A stretch of DNA of 64,000 bases. Source: Lolium rigidum (taxonomy: Eukaryota > Streptophyta > Magnoliopsida > Poales > Poaceae). Numbering within the stretch: position 1 is the first letter of the stretch; the number at the start of each line of letters is the position of its first letter. The notes under the pieces are model-generated. The model was not told the origin of the DNA, made no database searches, and worked only from the letters and a program-made list of their open reading frames with translations. The stretch is taken from NCBI RefSeq assembly GCF_022539505.1, contig NC_061514.1, positions 326,103,090 through 326,167,089 on the forward strand. Direction: 5' to 3'. Shown in pieces: positions 46,561 to 57,430 of the stretch. Position numbers and translations under genes: made by a program.

Positions 46561-46688
46561 GCTTTGCTCAAGCTTGGTTGGTATAATTGTTTAGCCCAAG
46601 TGGCTATTGGCGCCGACAAGTGTTTTCTTTGTTGATTCGGGTGATTGTTGAAGTTCATGCTACAAGGAATTTGTCTCAAGGTGGAGTT

Positions 46689-47038
46689 TGTTATTTTGTG
46701 ATCCAAATTCATATACTAAAGGGAGGCTAACTTCCGACGAGCGGAGCGAGGCCCATATGTCGTGCCCTACAGGACGCCTGCGGGGGTGCGGGGGCGGCAG
46801 CCCCCTGATCTGATCGTTGCCACCGCCTATTTATATTCCCTGTAAGCCGCCGCTAGGGTTATCATCGCATCATTGTACACCCACGGCGTTTGTAAACACC
46901 ACCGAAATAGTGAAGTTTTGCTGGCTGGCGCCCGTGGTTTTCCCTTGTGTGTTGCAAGGGTTTTCCACGTTAAAATCTCGTGTCCCCTGCAGTGTTTTAC
47001 TTTTCGTTCTTCGTTTATTGTGCATCTCAAATATAACA
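46689..47038 (+). repeat. 3' LTR of copia element 3
   Basis: 350 bp, the partner of 42134-42490; shortened in the G/C-rich part (ggcagccccctgatctgatc). Confidence 0.94.
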
Positions 47039-47405
47039 ATTGTTAAGAATGTAATATTGTACTATGAAAGTGCATATTGTACCCTATCTTTTTTACGAAT
47101 GAAAGGAAATTTCAGGACAAATGTGGTTTACATTGAGGCATAGTTGGCTACGGAAAGTAACCACCATGTTTTTATTTTGAATCTGTCCAATTATCTCTAT
47201 TTTTAGCAATTATTTTTTTACTTATAAACTCCCCCATTTGTTGTCAATTGTTTGATGGCTAATAATTGAAGGATGCATCTGCATCAGTAGTCAATTTTGA
47301 AGTAAGGAAATATATGCATATGAAATGTAAATTTGGGACTAGATAATAGCATAACCTGTATTCATTTTTTGCTCATATTGTTTACAGTTCTCCATGGCCT
47401 GTAGC

Positions 47406-47577
47406 TGTTAGAGATATATTTGGTATACGTACGGTTTAGGTAGTCTAGGATAGAGATAGATCTTGTGTCTTGTCTTGCACTCCAAGATGATCCCTGTACG
47501 CCTATATATACTCGCCCATGAGGCTCAATAATACATCCATCATATTCCGCAATCTCTTCTCCCTCTATCCTTCTACA
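47406..47577 (+). repeat. 5' LTR of the non-autonomous LTR element
   Basis: 172 bp, tgttagagatatatttgg to ctatccttctaca, with cctatatatactcgcc as a likely TATA box (47501). It differs from 49467-49638 at a single base (actccaag against actcaaag). Confidence 0.95.
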
Positions 47578-49466
47578 TGGTATCAGAGCGGCACGCTCCT
47601 TGACCTAGCCGCCGCAAAGTTTCCGCGCCGCGCCGCCCCCGGGGAGGTCGATCTCCATGATCTACTCCGGGGGCCGCGCAACCCGTATGAGGGTTCGTCC
47701 GCCGATCCGTTGATCCGCTGCCCTCGAGTCCTTTTTTTTTTTTTCCAATCCGTAGATTGGTTTTCTTTTTGCTCCGCCGGTCGCTCGATCGACGCTTTCT
47801 TTTTGGTTTTACCGATCATAGATCGGATTGAGTCGCCCATCGCCGTCGTCCTCTTGCGCCTCTACTCCGACAACGGCATCGACCTGCACCGGTCATCAAC
47901 CACACGGCACAGCCGCACGCGCCGCACACGGGGCGCCCCTACGTGCGACGCCGCAGGCTGTCTCGCCCGCGCGGTCTCCATCGCTGGTCCGTCTTCGCCG
48001 TCATCGCCCGGGACTACATCGACAACGCCGCCATCAACTCTGATCTGCGCGTCGTCCACGCCATGGCACATGTAGCGCCGCCGTCGGTCTGATCAACCGA
48101 CCCCGCGCACATCTACGCCAAGCAAGTCCCCGAGCACGCGCCTACCACCGATTGAGCATCAGGTTGCCGCTGCGTCGCCCCTTCAGGTCGCCGCGCCGCC
48201 CCTTCGGGTCGCCGCGCCGCCGCCTTTGGTCCACGCTGCTAGCCAACGACGCGCCTTCTGAGGCGCGTACGTCGCTGGTGGCGTCCCGCCGCTGCAACGA
48301 CTCGCGCCCTGCAGCTACGCCGGCCCCTCAGGCCGTGGCGTCACCGCACGCGGTCACCTTCGCCGTCCCCCGCGCATCGACGTCCGAGGCCACCACAGCG
48401 CCGCCCCTTCGGCGCGGGTCGCCTCCGTCCGCGCATGGTCTTCGTCACGCCGCCGGGTCTTCCTCGCCTACTTCGTGTACCGCCGCCGCGCTCCACCTCG
48501 GGTCGCCGCCGGGCTCGCCAACCACTTCGGGTCGCGGCCGGGCTCGCCGATCACCACAACGCCCGTCTAGGCGTCCGAGCATGACCACCCCGGTCACCGC
48601 CGGGTTAGCCGCCTTCTACGTCTTCGTACACTACAGCTTCGCCGCCAGCGTCCTCGCCTCTTCCCCGACTACGTCACCTGCTTCTCTACTCCGACACCCA
48701 TCGTCGAGACTCACCTCTTCCCCGACTACACCACCTGCTGTTCTACTCCGACACCCGTCGTCGAGACCTCCTCTACTAGTCTACTCCGACATGGCGCGCA
48801 CTTTGTAATGTTCCCTACCCTCGCATGCCCGGTACTGGCAACACCGGAAGTGCCTTCGTCCCCGACACGTTCCCGAGTCTGGCAAACTCGCGCCGGACGT
48901 CTCGTCTTCATCGGCTTCGACAACGTCTTCTTCGGCATCGCCTCTACGACTGCCTCGACCGCGTCACCGACTTCTTCTATGTGTACTCGGTCCTGGCAAA
49001 ACCGAAGTATGCCTTCGTCCTCGACGTGCGCCTGGTTCTAGCAAAACTAGGGCCGCACCTCGTCCTCGACGGCTCGGACTGCATCGACTTCGGCATCGAC
49101 AACCTCCACGACTGCCTCGACGCGTCTCCGTCACTCTCCTCGTACACTACGCGCTTGCGGCTACATCGACACTGGCACCCACCCACGACATCGACCACGG
49201 CAATCCCTCGCGCGGCTCCCTCGACCAAGGTTGCAGCACCCACGCTCTCGGCTACCTCGACATCGGCATAAAGGGCTACCACCTCGCTTGCGCCTCACCA
49301 GCCTCCTCTCCAGTCCAAGCATTCGCGACGCAACTCCGTCCACGACGCTCCCGCTACGACTGCGGGGGAGTGTCAGCCTGTTGGTTCCTACCTTCGGCTT
49401 CTCTCCAGTCTGACCGTCCGCGACGCTACTGTTGTTCACGTCACTACCGCTACGACTGCGGGGGAG
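47578..49466 (+). other. Interior of the non-autonomous LTR element: no recognised protein
   Basis: Long frames at 47518-48075, 48152-48808 and 48825-49271 are open because of the GC-rich sequence; their products are Arg/Pro/Ser/Ala/Thr-rich with no domain. Loosely repeated motifs (tcctcgacgtgcgcctggtt, gactgcctcgac, ctcctcgtacac) suggest expansion by small duplications. I do not call a gene. Confidence 0.5.
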
Positions 49467-49638
49467 TGTTAGAGATATATTTGGTATACGTACGGTTTAG
49501 GTAGTCTAGGATAGAGATAGATCTTGTGTCTTGTCTTGCACTCAAAGATGATCCCTGTACGCCTATATATACTCGCCCATGAGGCTCAATAATACATCCA
49601 TCATATTCCGCAATCTCTTCTCCCTCTATCCTTCTACA
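49467..49638 (+). repeat. 3' LTR of the non-autonomous LTR element
   Basis: 172 bp, the partner of 47406-47577. Confidence 0.95.
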
Positions 49639-49684
49639 GTAGCCATTATTGCAAAGAATGGGCTGAAATTCTGAATAAGTTTGT

Positions 49685-51180
49685 TATGTGTATGCAGAGG
49701 AGTACTGAAGAGAACTAGGATGGTGTGACCTGAAAGGAATGGAATTCCTGAATAGGCAGACTATGGGTAAGACATATAAACTTTTTTTCTTTCCTTTCGG
49801 ATTTGGCTTTTGTAGATGTTTTTTTCTTGGTCAAGCATTTAAATTTTTAGATATTTTTTCTTGGTTAAGCATTTAAATTAATAACGCAAGTTACAAGATG
49901 CTAAGGAATCAGCTTACAAGACAACAACGCACACAAGCAAACAAGAAAAAACATAAGACACATAGCTTGATCGTCGAAGTCCCCATCCACCAAGGCGAAG
50001 CCACACAAGTGAATCGATAGAAGCTGAAGCCTAGAGGGAGCTCACCATCGAAGAGATACCAACCTCATCATACTGCAAAGGACCAAATTCCAAGATCCAT
50101 CTTCGAAGCCAAAGAGTACTCCTGCTCCCTCGCCCTCGATGAAGTGTGTCACACCATTGGTCGGAGTCGCTCACCCTGGAGCTCAAACGGGACATCGAAA
50201 CCAGAGAGCATATGCCAAGCATGACCACCAAGAACAACCAAGATCACCACCAGAACAACTCCACCGCCGGTTTTGAGAGCTCACCCGGTTTGACGCAAGC
50301 ATCTAGTGCCACGAAGGAACATCAGCTCCAACAAGATATGTCACCCGCGCCGGAGAACCAAAGAGAGGCGCGCGAAAGGAACCAGCCACTGCCACCAACC
50401 GAACTTAGACCAACATATCTCTGCCCCCTTTGCCCAAGGCGGCGCCTTCAAAAAGGACACCCATACCGGAGGCGTAAACGGCACCCATTCCGAGAGGAAT
50501 TGGGTTTTCACTTGGGCAGCTAGGGGATGGTAGGAGGGAGGAGAACCTCGACGGTGCCTCCAACAAGGGTACGATGCTGCGCAGGCGTCGCCACCGTCGT
50601 GGCCAACTAGCTAGGGATTTCTCCCGGAGACCTAGCCCCGCGTCCCATTGTGACCTACCCAGCAAGGCTCCGGTGGTCAGGCTAGGCCACATATCAAACA
50701 GACGATGTACAACCTTCAGATCTGACGCGTGCGACGCCGGAGAGACCAGCACACCGGACCAACACCTGCTAGATGCCCACAAATCCGAGGAAGACAACCA
50801 ACATCCACACGAGCACCGCCCTGCCGGAGAGTTGACGCCGCCCACCATCCCAAGGTCGCCGTCTTGGCTTTCCAAAGCCCCCACCAAGGAAGCCACCGGC
50901 AGAATCCTCCGCTCCAGAGGAGCTAGCGCCGGCGCACGAAGAGCCCACCGAGCAGCCGCATCGACCATGGCGAGCCTAGCGTGGAGGTCCTACAACTATT
51001 CACCGCGTTAGGAGGGCCCAGATCCCTGCCGCCCCCTTCACCGGCGCCTTCGGGGGCGACGAGGAGGGGGGAAGACGGAGAGTGGGGCCGGTGGTGGAGG
51101 GACTAGGGTTTCCTTCGAAGGGGCGACACGATGGGAGCGGGTCAGGTTCTCGCACACCACCTCCCCTCCCTCCATCACCG
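49685..51180. other. Repeat-like, GC-rich intergenic DNA; no gene called
   Basis: It contains an imperfect pair of ttttcttggtcaagcattta at about 49825 and 49858. A long GC-rich stretch follows, with frames open on both strands (50146-50523 and 50574-51011 plus, 50405-50968 minus). The products are Arg/Pro/Ser-rich and match nothing I know. The texture is that of transposon untranslated sequence common in Triticeae, but no ends were found. Confidence 0.4.
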
Positions 51181-51183
51181 CCG

Positions 51184-52205
51184 GTCCGCCGCATTCCTCC
51201 CGCTGCCGCCTCCACCACACAGGCACACAGCTGCACCGAGCCAAGTGGAGCTCCCATTCTTCCATTCCTCCCCGGCTCCAGACCGATGACTCCCCACGGC
51301 GCAACCGCCGTTCCGAGTTCAGGTGCGGCACTCCGCCTCCCGCGCGCCGACGCCGCGCGGAATGTGCGGGCGAGGAGGAGGGTGGCCCTACGAGCTACGG
51401 GGTCGAACCAAGGTGCCCAAGGCACCAGGAGGAGCGGAAGACTGGGCATTCCGGACTCGGACCGTGTTCCCGTACCGCAGTCCCGCAGGTATTATATCTG
51501 CCACAAGGAATTTGTGCTCGAATTCGTTAGAGGAGATACTCCGTAAATTAGCTAGGACCACGTGGTGCTATGCCGTGGTGTGAGTGTTTCTTTTGGCCTT
51601 GGCCCGTGTATTTGGGATACTAGGACGCAATTTGGTTTCATCGGATGCATATCGGCATTGTGCTGTGGAAGGGGGAAGAAGGCAAGCAGCGGCAATGGCT
51701 GCCATAGCCGATGGAAGAGAGAATGGGGATCTGGATTAATGAGAAAGGAGGAAGAGGCGATACGGCTTTACCTTGATCCACAACTCAATCCTAATTACAG
51801 TGCCATTTCTCAAATGATTTCTACTATACAGGGGCCATAGTCTTCTGATCTTCTCCTTATCTTCTGGATCTGCCACTCTTCTTAGGTTCCCAAGTTTCGT
51901 AGGCAGTCCAAGTAGAAACAGGTCAGTGCCGCTGTGTCGAGGGCATATGCTGCTACCACTCGTTAGTATTATCATGTCATGTCATGGATGCTGGGAACAA
52001 TTTATTCTGGTAAGCATCTTCTTTAGAATTGTCACATTATTCATGTGGAGGGTGTTCAATGATGGGGATAGGTGGATCTTGACTGGAAAATTCATGGATG
52101 ATGTTCATTTTTCCCTCCAAGTGTGTCAAGTTCAACTAAGAAATCTTTGGCATGCCCATCTCTTCTCCTTGATGATTGACTTGGTACTTTGCAGAACCAA
52201 ATAAA
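51184..52205 (+). repeat. Segmental duplicate upstream of RLK3 (copy A)
   Basis: Matches 56640-57430 in the same order: ccgcattcctcccgctg, ttagaggagatactccgtaa, tgctgtggaagggggaagaa, tacagtgccatttctcaaat, gtcagtgccgctgtgtcgag, atgtcatggatgctgggaac and ggagggtgttcaatgatggg. Identity by eye is about 90% over the better parts. It appears non-coding. Confidence 0.82.
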
Positions 52206-53233
52206 TTGTTCCTGCGCTTGCAGTAGAATACATCATAAACCATACTGATTTTTTTTTTTAAAATGTTTTCAAGCCAACTGCAGCTTATGGCGTGTACAAG
52301 TGTTATTTAGTTGTTACTTGTGATGCCACAAACATCCCCCCTAATGAAGCTGGAAATGTTGTGGATAAACAAATTCCTCCAAGTGCGACAAGATGGACTA
52401 AGAAGTCCTTGGCATGACCATTGTTCACGCTCCTGAAATCGAACGGAGGGTGGTGTACTAAAAAGGAATACGATGCAGATGCAGCCGTTGGATCTTCTTC
52501 CGCCGGCCCTGGCCGCGTTAAATACGAGTGCGTACTGAGAACTAGTACCTTGTATCTGGTAAGTCTTGCAATAGATTCCCAGTTTGCCATGCTAAAATGT
52601 TGTTATCAACTCGAAATTCCAGTATTTCAATGATGTATTGCCTGCCCCCGCTATTGAGCAAAAATTCTGGAATCACTTGCATTCAAATTATGAAGCATGC
52701 TAAATGTTAGTGCAACAGAAATTGGAATGCAGAATTGATTTTCTTTAAAAGGGATGTGTAATCGGGTTAGTTTATCTGATCTGGGGTCGATGCTACCAGA
52801 TCTCACAACACACAAGTCCTACTCACACCCGTTCGTCGCTGTCGAACTTGTTGCTTTTGCTCTTGGAATTTCTACCAGATCTCACAACACACAAGTCCTA
52901 CTCGCACCCGTTCGTCGCTGTCGAACTTGTTGCTTTTGCTCTTGGAATTTCTATTTTGCTTACTGCAGTTCTAATTTTCTCGGTTTCTCTCTCTACAACT
53001 CAGCCCGTTTCCTTAGGAGCCTTTGTTTCATTCTTTTACTTTTCCTGACCTTTTCCATCACGTTCAAGGTGAGACATCCCCATCATTTATGAAGTCAGTC
53101 AAGCCTAATTCCAGTCTTCCGGTAGGCTAATCCTTTAAATGACACCAGCACACAAAATCGCCCAAGCTCCAACCAAAAGCACTAAAGTTCTTGCAATTCT
53201 TGCTCCTCCCACATCCTGTAAACTCTGGGCATC
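52206..53233 (+). promoter_or_regulatory. Upstream region of RLK3
   Basis: From about 52435 it parallels the RLK2 promoter (cagccgttggatcttc, tcccagtttgccatgc, ttgcttttgctcttggaat). TATA-like TTTAAAT is at 53134-53140, 94 bp before the ATG; one inverted W-box core AGTCAA lies at 53097-53102. A 79-bp tandem duplication (52793-52950) is specific to this copy. Confidence 0.6.
52793..52950 (+). repeat. 79-bp tandem duplication in the RLK3 promoter
   Basis: Copies 52793-52871 and 52872-52950 (ctaccagatctcacaacaca to gctcttggaattt) differ at one base (actcacaccc against actcgcaccc). The RLK2 promoter has this segment once. Confidence 0.95.
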
Positions 53234-56200
53234 ATGCCCTCAATCTTGTCTCTGTTCTTTTATTTACTCATCCTTTTCTCCTTCACCAGTACAATACTGG
53301 CAGCAGCGCCAACAAACAAGTCCGAGATCGACCGCCATGCCCTCCTTTGCTTCAAGTCTGGTATCAACTCTGACCCCATTGGCATCCTAGATTCATGGAG
53401 CAACGGCTCACTTAAATTCTGCAGCTGGAAAGGGGTCACTTGCGGCACAAACTTTCCACTCCGTGTGGTCTCTCTAGACCTCACCTCTGCACAGCTCTCT
53501 GGGCAAATTTCTCGATGCCTAGCTGACCTGACTTCTCTATCCTTGATAAATCTTGGCGGCAATCGTCTGTCGGGAATGATCCCGGAAGAGTTGGGGAAGC
53601 TTATAGACCTTCATACGCTAAATCTTGCCGGCAGCAATCTTGAAGGTACCATCCCTGATTCATTAGGCAGTATCAATTCTCTTAGCTATGTCAATCTTGC
53701 AAACAACACTCTCACCGGAGGTATTCCTCTCCCCTTGGCCAATTGCTCCACACTCCGCGCACTTATACTGTCACGTAACAACCTCTATGGATCGATTCCT
53801 TCTACTTTGTTTGATAACAAGCCTAATCTTACTACAGTTGATCTCCAGATGAATTATTTCACTGGTGCAATTCCACCTTTCCATAAAGTCGCAGCTTTCA
53901 AGTTTCTTCGCCTGACAGAGAACTTCCTATCTGGAAGCATACATCCTTCAATTGGAAATGTTTCTTCTCTCACGTCTATATTGCTCGGACAAAATAAGTT
54001 ATCAGGGTCAATTCCAGAAACTTTGGGTCACATTGCAAAACTATCTGAGCTTGACCTAAGTTTCAACAGTTTATCAGGCAATGTCCCGTTGTCGCTTTAC
54101 AACATGGCATCACTCAAATACTTCAGCGTAGGCAACAATGGTCTTGTTGGACAGATACCATCTCACATTGGTTACTCACTACCAAATCTCCAGTCCCTGA
54201 TCATGGGAAGCAACAGGCTAGAGGGCTTGATCCCTGCTTCACTAGCCAACATGTCAAATCTCCAAATGCTTGATCTTTCAAACAACTTGCTACATGGTTC
54301 TGTTCCATCTCTTGGTTCCCTGGCAAACTTGCGTCGGTTAGTTTTGGGGAGGAACTTGCTAGAAGCACATGACTGGTTATTCCTTACATCTCTGGCAAAT
54401 TGCACCCAGCTATCAAAGTTGTCCTTGGAAGGGAATGCTCTGAATGGCAGCTTACCTATAGCAGTTGTTAATCTTTCCAGAAGGCTAGAAGATTTATCGT
54501 TTGGGTCAAACCAAATTTCAGGCTCCATACCTGTTGAGATTAGCAATCTTGTTAATCTCACTTCACTTAAGATGGAAAGAAATTTTCTTTCTGGAAGCAT
54601 ACCTTCCACTATTGGGAAGCTGCAATATCTATATATGCTAAGTCTATCAGAGAACAGATTATCAGGTCAGATTCCTCCCTCAATTGGTGACATTACCCAA
54701 CTGGGCAAGCTTTATCTTGATGATAACAACTTGAGTGGGAACATACCTGGTAGTTTAGGTCAGTGCAAGGGACTTCTTGAACTAAACTTGTCCCGAAACA
54801 ACCTTGATGGATCAATACCAGTCGAAATGTTTGCTAACCCTCCACTCTCCTTGGTTCTGGACTTCTCACACAACAATCTCACAGGGGAACTTCCATTGGG
54901 ATTTGGTTCACATGGTAGTCCAGTATCTCTTCACATGGAAGGAAACAAGTTTCATGGACAAATTCCAGCAAGGTGGAATTTAATTTTGACCCGGCAGATT
55001 AATCTTTCTTACAATGACTTATCCGGTACCGTGCCTGAATTCTTTGCGCTCCTGACTGAGCTGGAGCAACTTGATTTATCATATAACAACTTGGAAGGGG
55101 CTGTTCCTACAAGTGGAATCTTTGAGAATACTACCGCAGTAGTTTTGAATGGCAACAAGAGACTCTGTTCAAATTCCTCCATGGTAGCATTACCAATTTG
55201 TCCTGGCATCTCAGCTTCAGTCACTAAAACAAAGCACCATCTGTCCTTGTTGGCAACCTTGCTGCTAATTGTACTACTACCACTTACTATTGGGTTCCTA
55301 GTCTTGTTATGGTTTCTGCCCACTCTTTGGAAGAAAGGGATGTTCTCATTTTCACAATGGGATGTTCTGTCCAAGATTTTGTCTTGTTTTTCCCATCACA
55401 AGAGAAGAGAAGTGCAGGCAGCTCCGTGCCATGATGAAAATAAACTGAAGAGGGTGTCATACCAGGACATTCTTAAAGCTACCAACTGGTTTTCTTCAGT
55501 CCATACTATAAGCTCAACCTGTACCGGGTCAGTTTATGTTGGTAGGTTCAAGTCTGACAGGAGCTTAGTTGCCATCAAAGTATTCAACTTGAGTGAACCT
55601 GGTGGATATGATAGTTACTTTATCGAGTGTGAAGTACTACGAAGCACCCGCCATAGAAATATAATGCGACCTATGACCCTATGCTCGACATTGGATTCAC
55701 AAAACCATGAGTTCAAAGCGCTGATCTTCGAGTTCATGGTTAATGGCAGCCTTGAGAGATGGTTGCATTCTGAGCATCACAATGAAATCCCAGACAAAGT
55801 TCTAAGCTTTCGCCAGAGGATATGCATAGGAGCAGATGTCGCTTCTGCTCTTGATTATGTCCACAACCAACTGACACCTCCTTTGATCCATTGTGATCTG
55901 AAGCCACAAAATATCCTTTTGGACAATGACATGACTGCACGGTTGAGTGACTTTGGCTCAGCAAAGTTTCTATCACCTGGTCTGGCTATTCCTGAAAGCC
56001 TGGATGATGTTGGAGGAACAATTGGATACATGGCTCCAGGTGAGTCTGCTTTTCCCATATCACAATTAAGTACAGTTTGTCTTGTACATATTTGTGTTAT
56101 TCAGTGCATTACTTCTTTGCAGAGTACGGGATGGGTAGCGAGATCTCCGCAGGAGGTGATGTGTATAGTTTTGGAGTCCTTCTACTGGAGTTGCTTACCG

Positions 56201-56481
56201 GAAAACGACCAACCGATGATATGTTCGTGGATGGACTTAGCCTTTGTAAGTTCTGTGAATCCATGTTCCCTGAGAGAGTTGCAGAGATACTAGATCCTCA
56301 TATGGCGTGTGGGGATCATCAAGGGTGCACAGAAGCATGGATGCAGAGATACATTGTCCCGTTGGTTGCTCTTGGGCTGTCATGTACCGTGGAATCTCCC
56401 AAGGATAGGCCTGGAATGAAAGATGTTTGTGCTAAACTATCTGCTATCAGAGATGCTTTTCTGGAACGTCATGATGATTGA
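53234..56481 (+). CDS. RLK3: LRR receptor-like kinase (XA21/EFR type, non-RD)
   Basis: Exons 53234-56039 and 56123-56481, phase-1 intron at the APE motif, 1,054 aa. Signal peptide MPSILSLFFYLLILFSF; LRRNT_2 cap (DRHALLCFKSGINSDP, FCSWKGVTCG); 23 LRRs; membrane helix near 670-695 (LLATLLLIVLLPLTIGFLVL); kinase from about 751. Lys 782, Asp 888 (HCDLKPQN) and DFGSAKF are kept; the glycine loop is ISSTCTGSVY as in RLK2. Compared with RLK2 it lacks 26 residues, one LRR (the 21st), where GELPLGFGSHGSPVSLHMEG joins two repeats. The kinase is nearly the same as in RLK2 and the ectodomain differs more, as expected if ligand recognition diverged. The first exon's frame remains open for some distance through the intron, so intron retention would give a kinase truncated after the activation segment. 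Confidence 0.95.
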
Positions 56482-56639
56482 GGAATATTGCAGTTCTATT
56501 ACATCATGCTGATTCGTTATTGCTGAGAGTGTAATTTTGTAACTCAGCGAGTTCATATTGTCCGATTTACTCATGTCATGGAGGAATGGAGCGTAACGAG
56601 ATTTATCGCTTTACCAATGGCCCTTCTTCGCAAACACCC
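56482..56639 (+). other. RLK3 3' flank
   Basis: Parallels the start of the RLK2 3' UTR (gaggaatattgcagttctat, catgctgattcgttattg), then diverges. Confidence 0.6.
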
Positions 56640-57430
56640 CCCTCCATCACAACTAAGCCGGTCCACCGCATTTCTCCCACTGCCCCTCCACCACACAGCT
56701 GGAGCGAGCCAAGGGGAACTCCCATTCTTCCATTCCTCTCCTGCTCCAGACGCGGAGTATGTTCCCATACCGCAGCCCCATAGGGAATTTGTTAGAGGAG
56801 TAACTCCGTAAATTACTTAGGACTTTGTGTGGTGATGTAGTGGCTCTATGTGGCAGTGTGAGTCAGTTGTGCTCGGCCTAGGTTCGTGTCTTTGAGATAC
56901 TATCGCGCAATTTGGTTTCATCGAACACATATCGGCATTGTGCTGTGGAAGGGGGAAGAAGGCAAGCAGCGGCAATGACTGCCATAGCCGGTGGAAGAGA
57001 GAATGAGGATCTCGAATTAATGAGAAAGGAGGAAGAGGCAATATTTGCCTTACCTTGATCCACAACTCAATCCTAATTACATTGCCATTTCTCAAATGAT
57101 TTCAACTATACAGGGGCCATAGTCTCCTGTTATTCTCCTCATCTTCTGGATCTGCTACTCTTCCTAGGTTCCCAAGTTTCGTAGGCAGTCCAAGTAGAAA
57201 CAGGTCAGTGCCGCTGTGTCGAGGGCATATGCTGCTACCACTCGTTAGTATTATCATGTCATGTCATGGATGCTGGGAACAATTTATTCTGGCAAGCATC
57301 TTCTTTAGAATTGTCACATTATTCATGTGGAGGGTGTTCAATGATGGGGATAGGTGGATCTTGACTGGAAAATGCATGGATAATTTATTTTTCCTCCAAG
57401 TGTGTCAAGATCAACTAAGAAGTCCTTGAC
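56640..57430 (+). repeat. Segmental duplicate between RLK3 and RLK4 (copy B)
   Basis: The partner of 51184-52205, with small indels. The spacing between the copies (about 5.28 kb) spans RLK3, so RLK3 is flanked by direct repeats. Confidence 0.82.

Larger units (their letters stand above)
42134..47038 (+). mobile_element. Copia-type LTR retrotransposon 3, decayed, 4,905 bp
   Basis: TSD attgt at 42129-42133 and 47039-47043; primer site tggtatcagagc at 42493-42504; purine tract aaggtggag before 46689. Gene order gag, integrase, RT, RNase H on the plus strand, all broken. The LTRs differ by several substitutions and indels, so it is older than copia 1 and 2. It lies in the duplicated RLK2 3' flank. 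Confidence 0.95.
47406..49638 (+). mobile_element. Non-autonomous LTR retrotransposon, 2,233 bp, no gag or pol
   Basis: TSD gtagc at 47401-47405 and 49639-49643; 172-bp LTRs with one mismatch; primer site tggtatcagagc at 47578-47589; polypurine tract gcgggggag at 49458-49466. The 1.9-kb interior is GC-rich and encodes none of the retroviral-type enzymes. It shows short internal repeats such as ggtcgccgcgccgcc (near 48186-48230), a ccccgactacNNcacctgc unit (48670-48740), and a 23-bp copy of the PPT/LTR junction at 49351-49373. It must be moved by proteins of a partner, presumably a copia element with the same termini. Confidence 0.93.
41998..49684 (+). pseudogene. Duplicated 3' end of RLK2, split by two retroelements
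   Basis: Three pieces make up the copy: 41998-42133 (the last about 95 coding bases, lacking the 6 bp for two residues near the end, and the start of the UTR), 47039-47405 (UTR/flank from tgttaagaatgtaat to ggcctgtagc) and 49639-49684 (gtagccattattgcaaagaa to ctgaataag). Together they parallel 41293-41888. Each junction carries a 5-bp duplication (attgt for the first insertion, gtagc for the second). It has no kinase beyond the final segment and cannot encode a working protein. Confidence 0.9.

Noticed and set aside
47518..49271. Long GC-rich frames as genes in the non-autonomous LTR element
   Set aside because: Products are low-complexity with no gag or other domain, one begins inside the LTR, and frames are open on both strands. 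No gene is called.
50146..51546. Overlapping frames of 125-187 codons upstream of RLK3
   Set aside because: Open frames occur on both strands with Arg/Pro/Ser-rich products and no start or splice logic. They are treated as repeat-like DNA.
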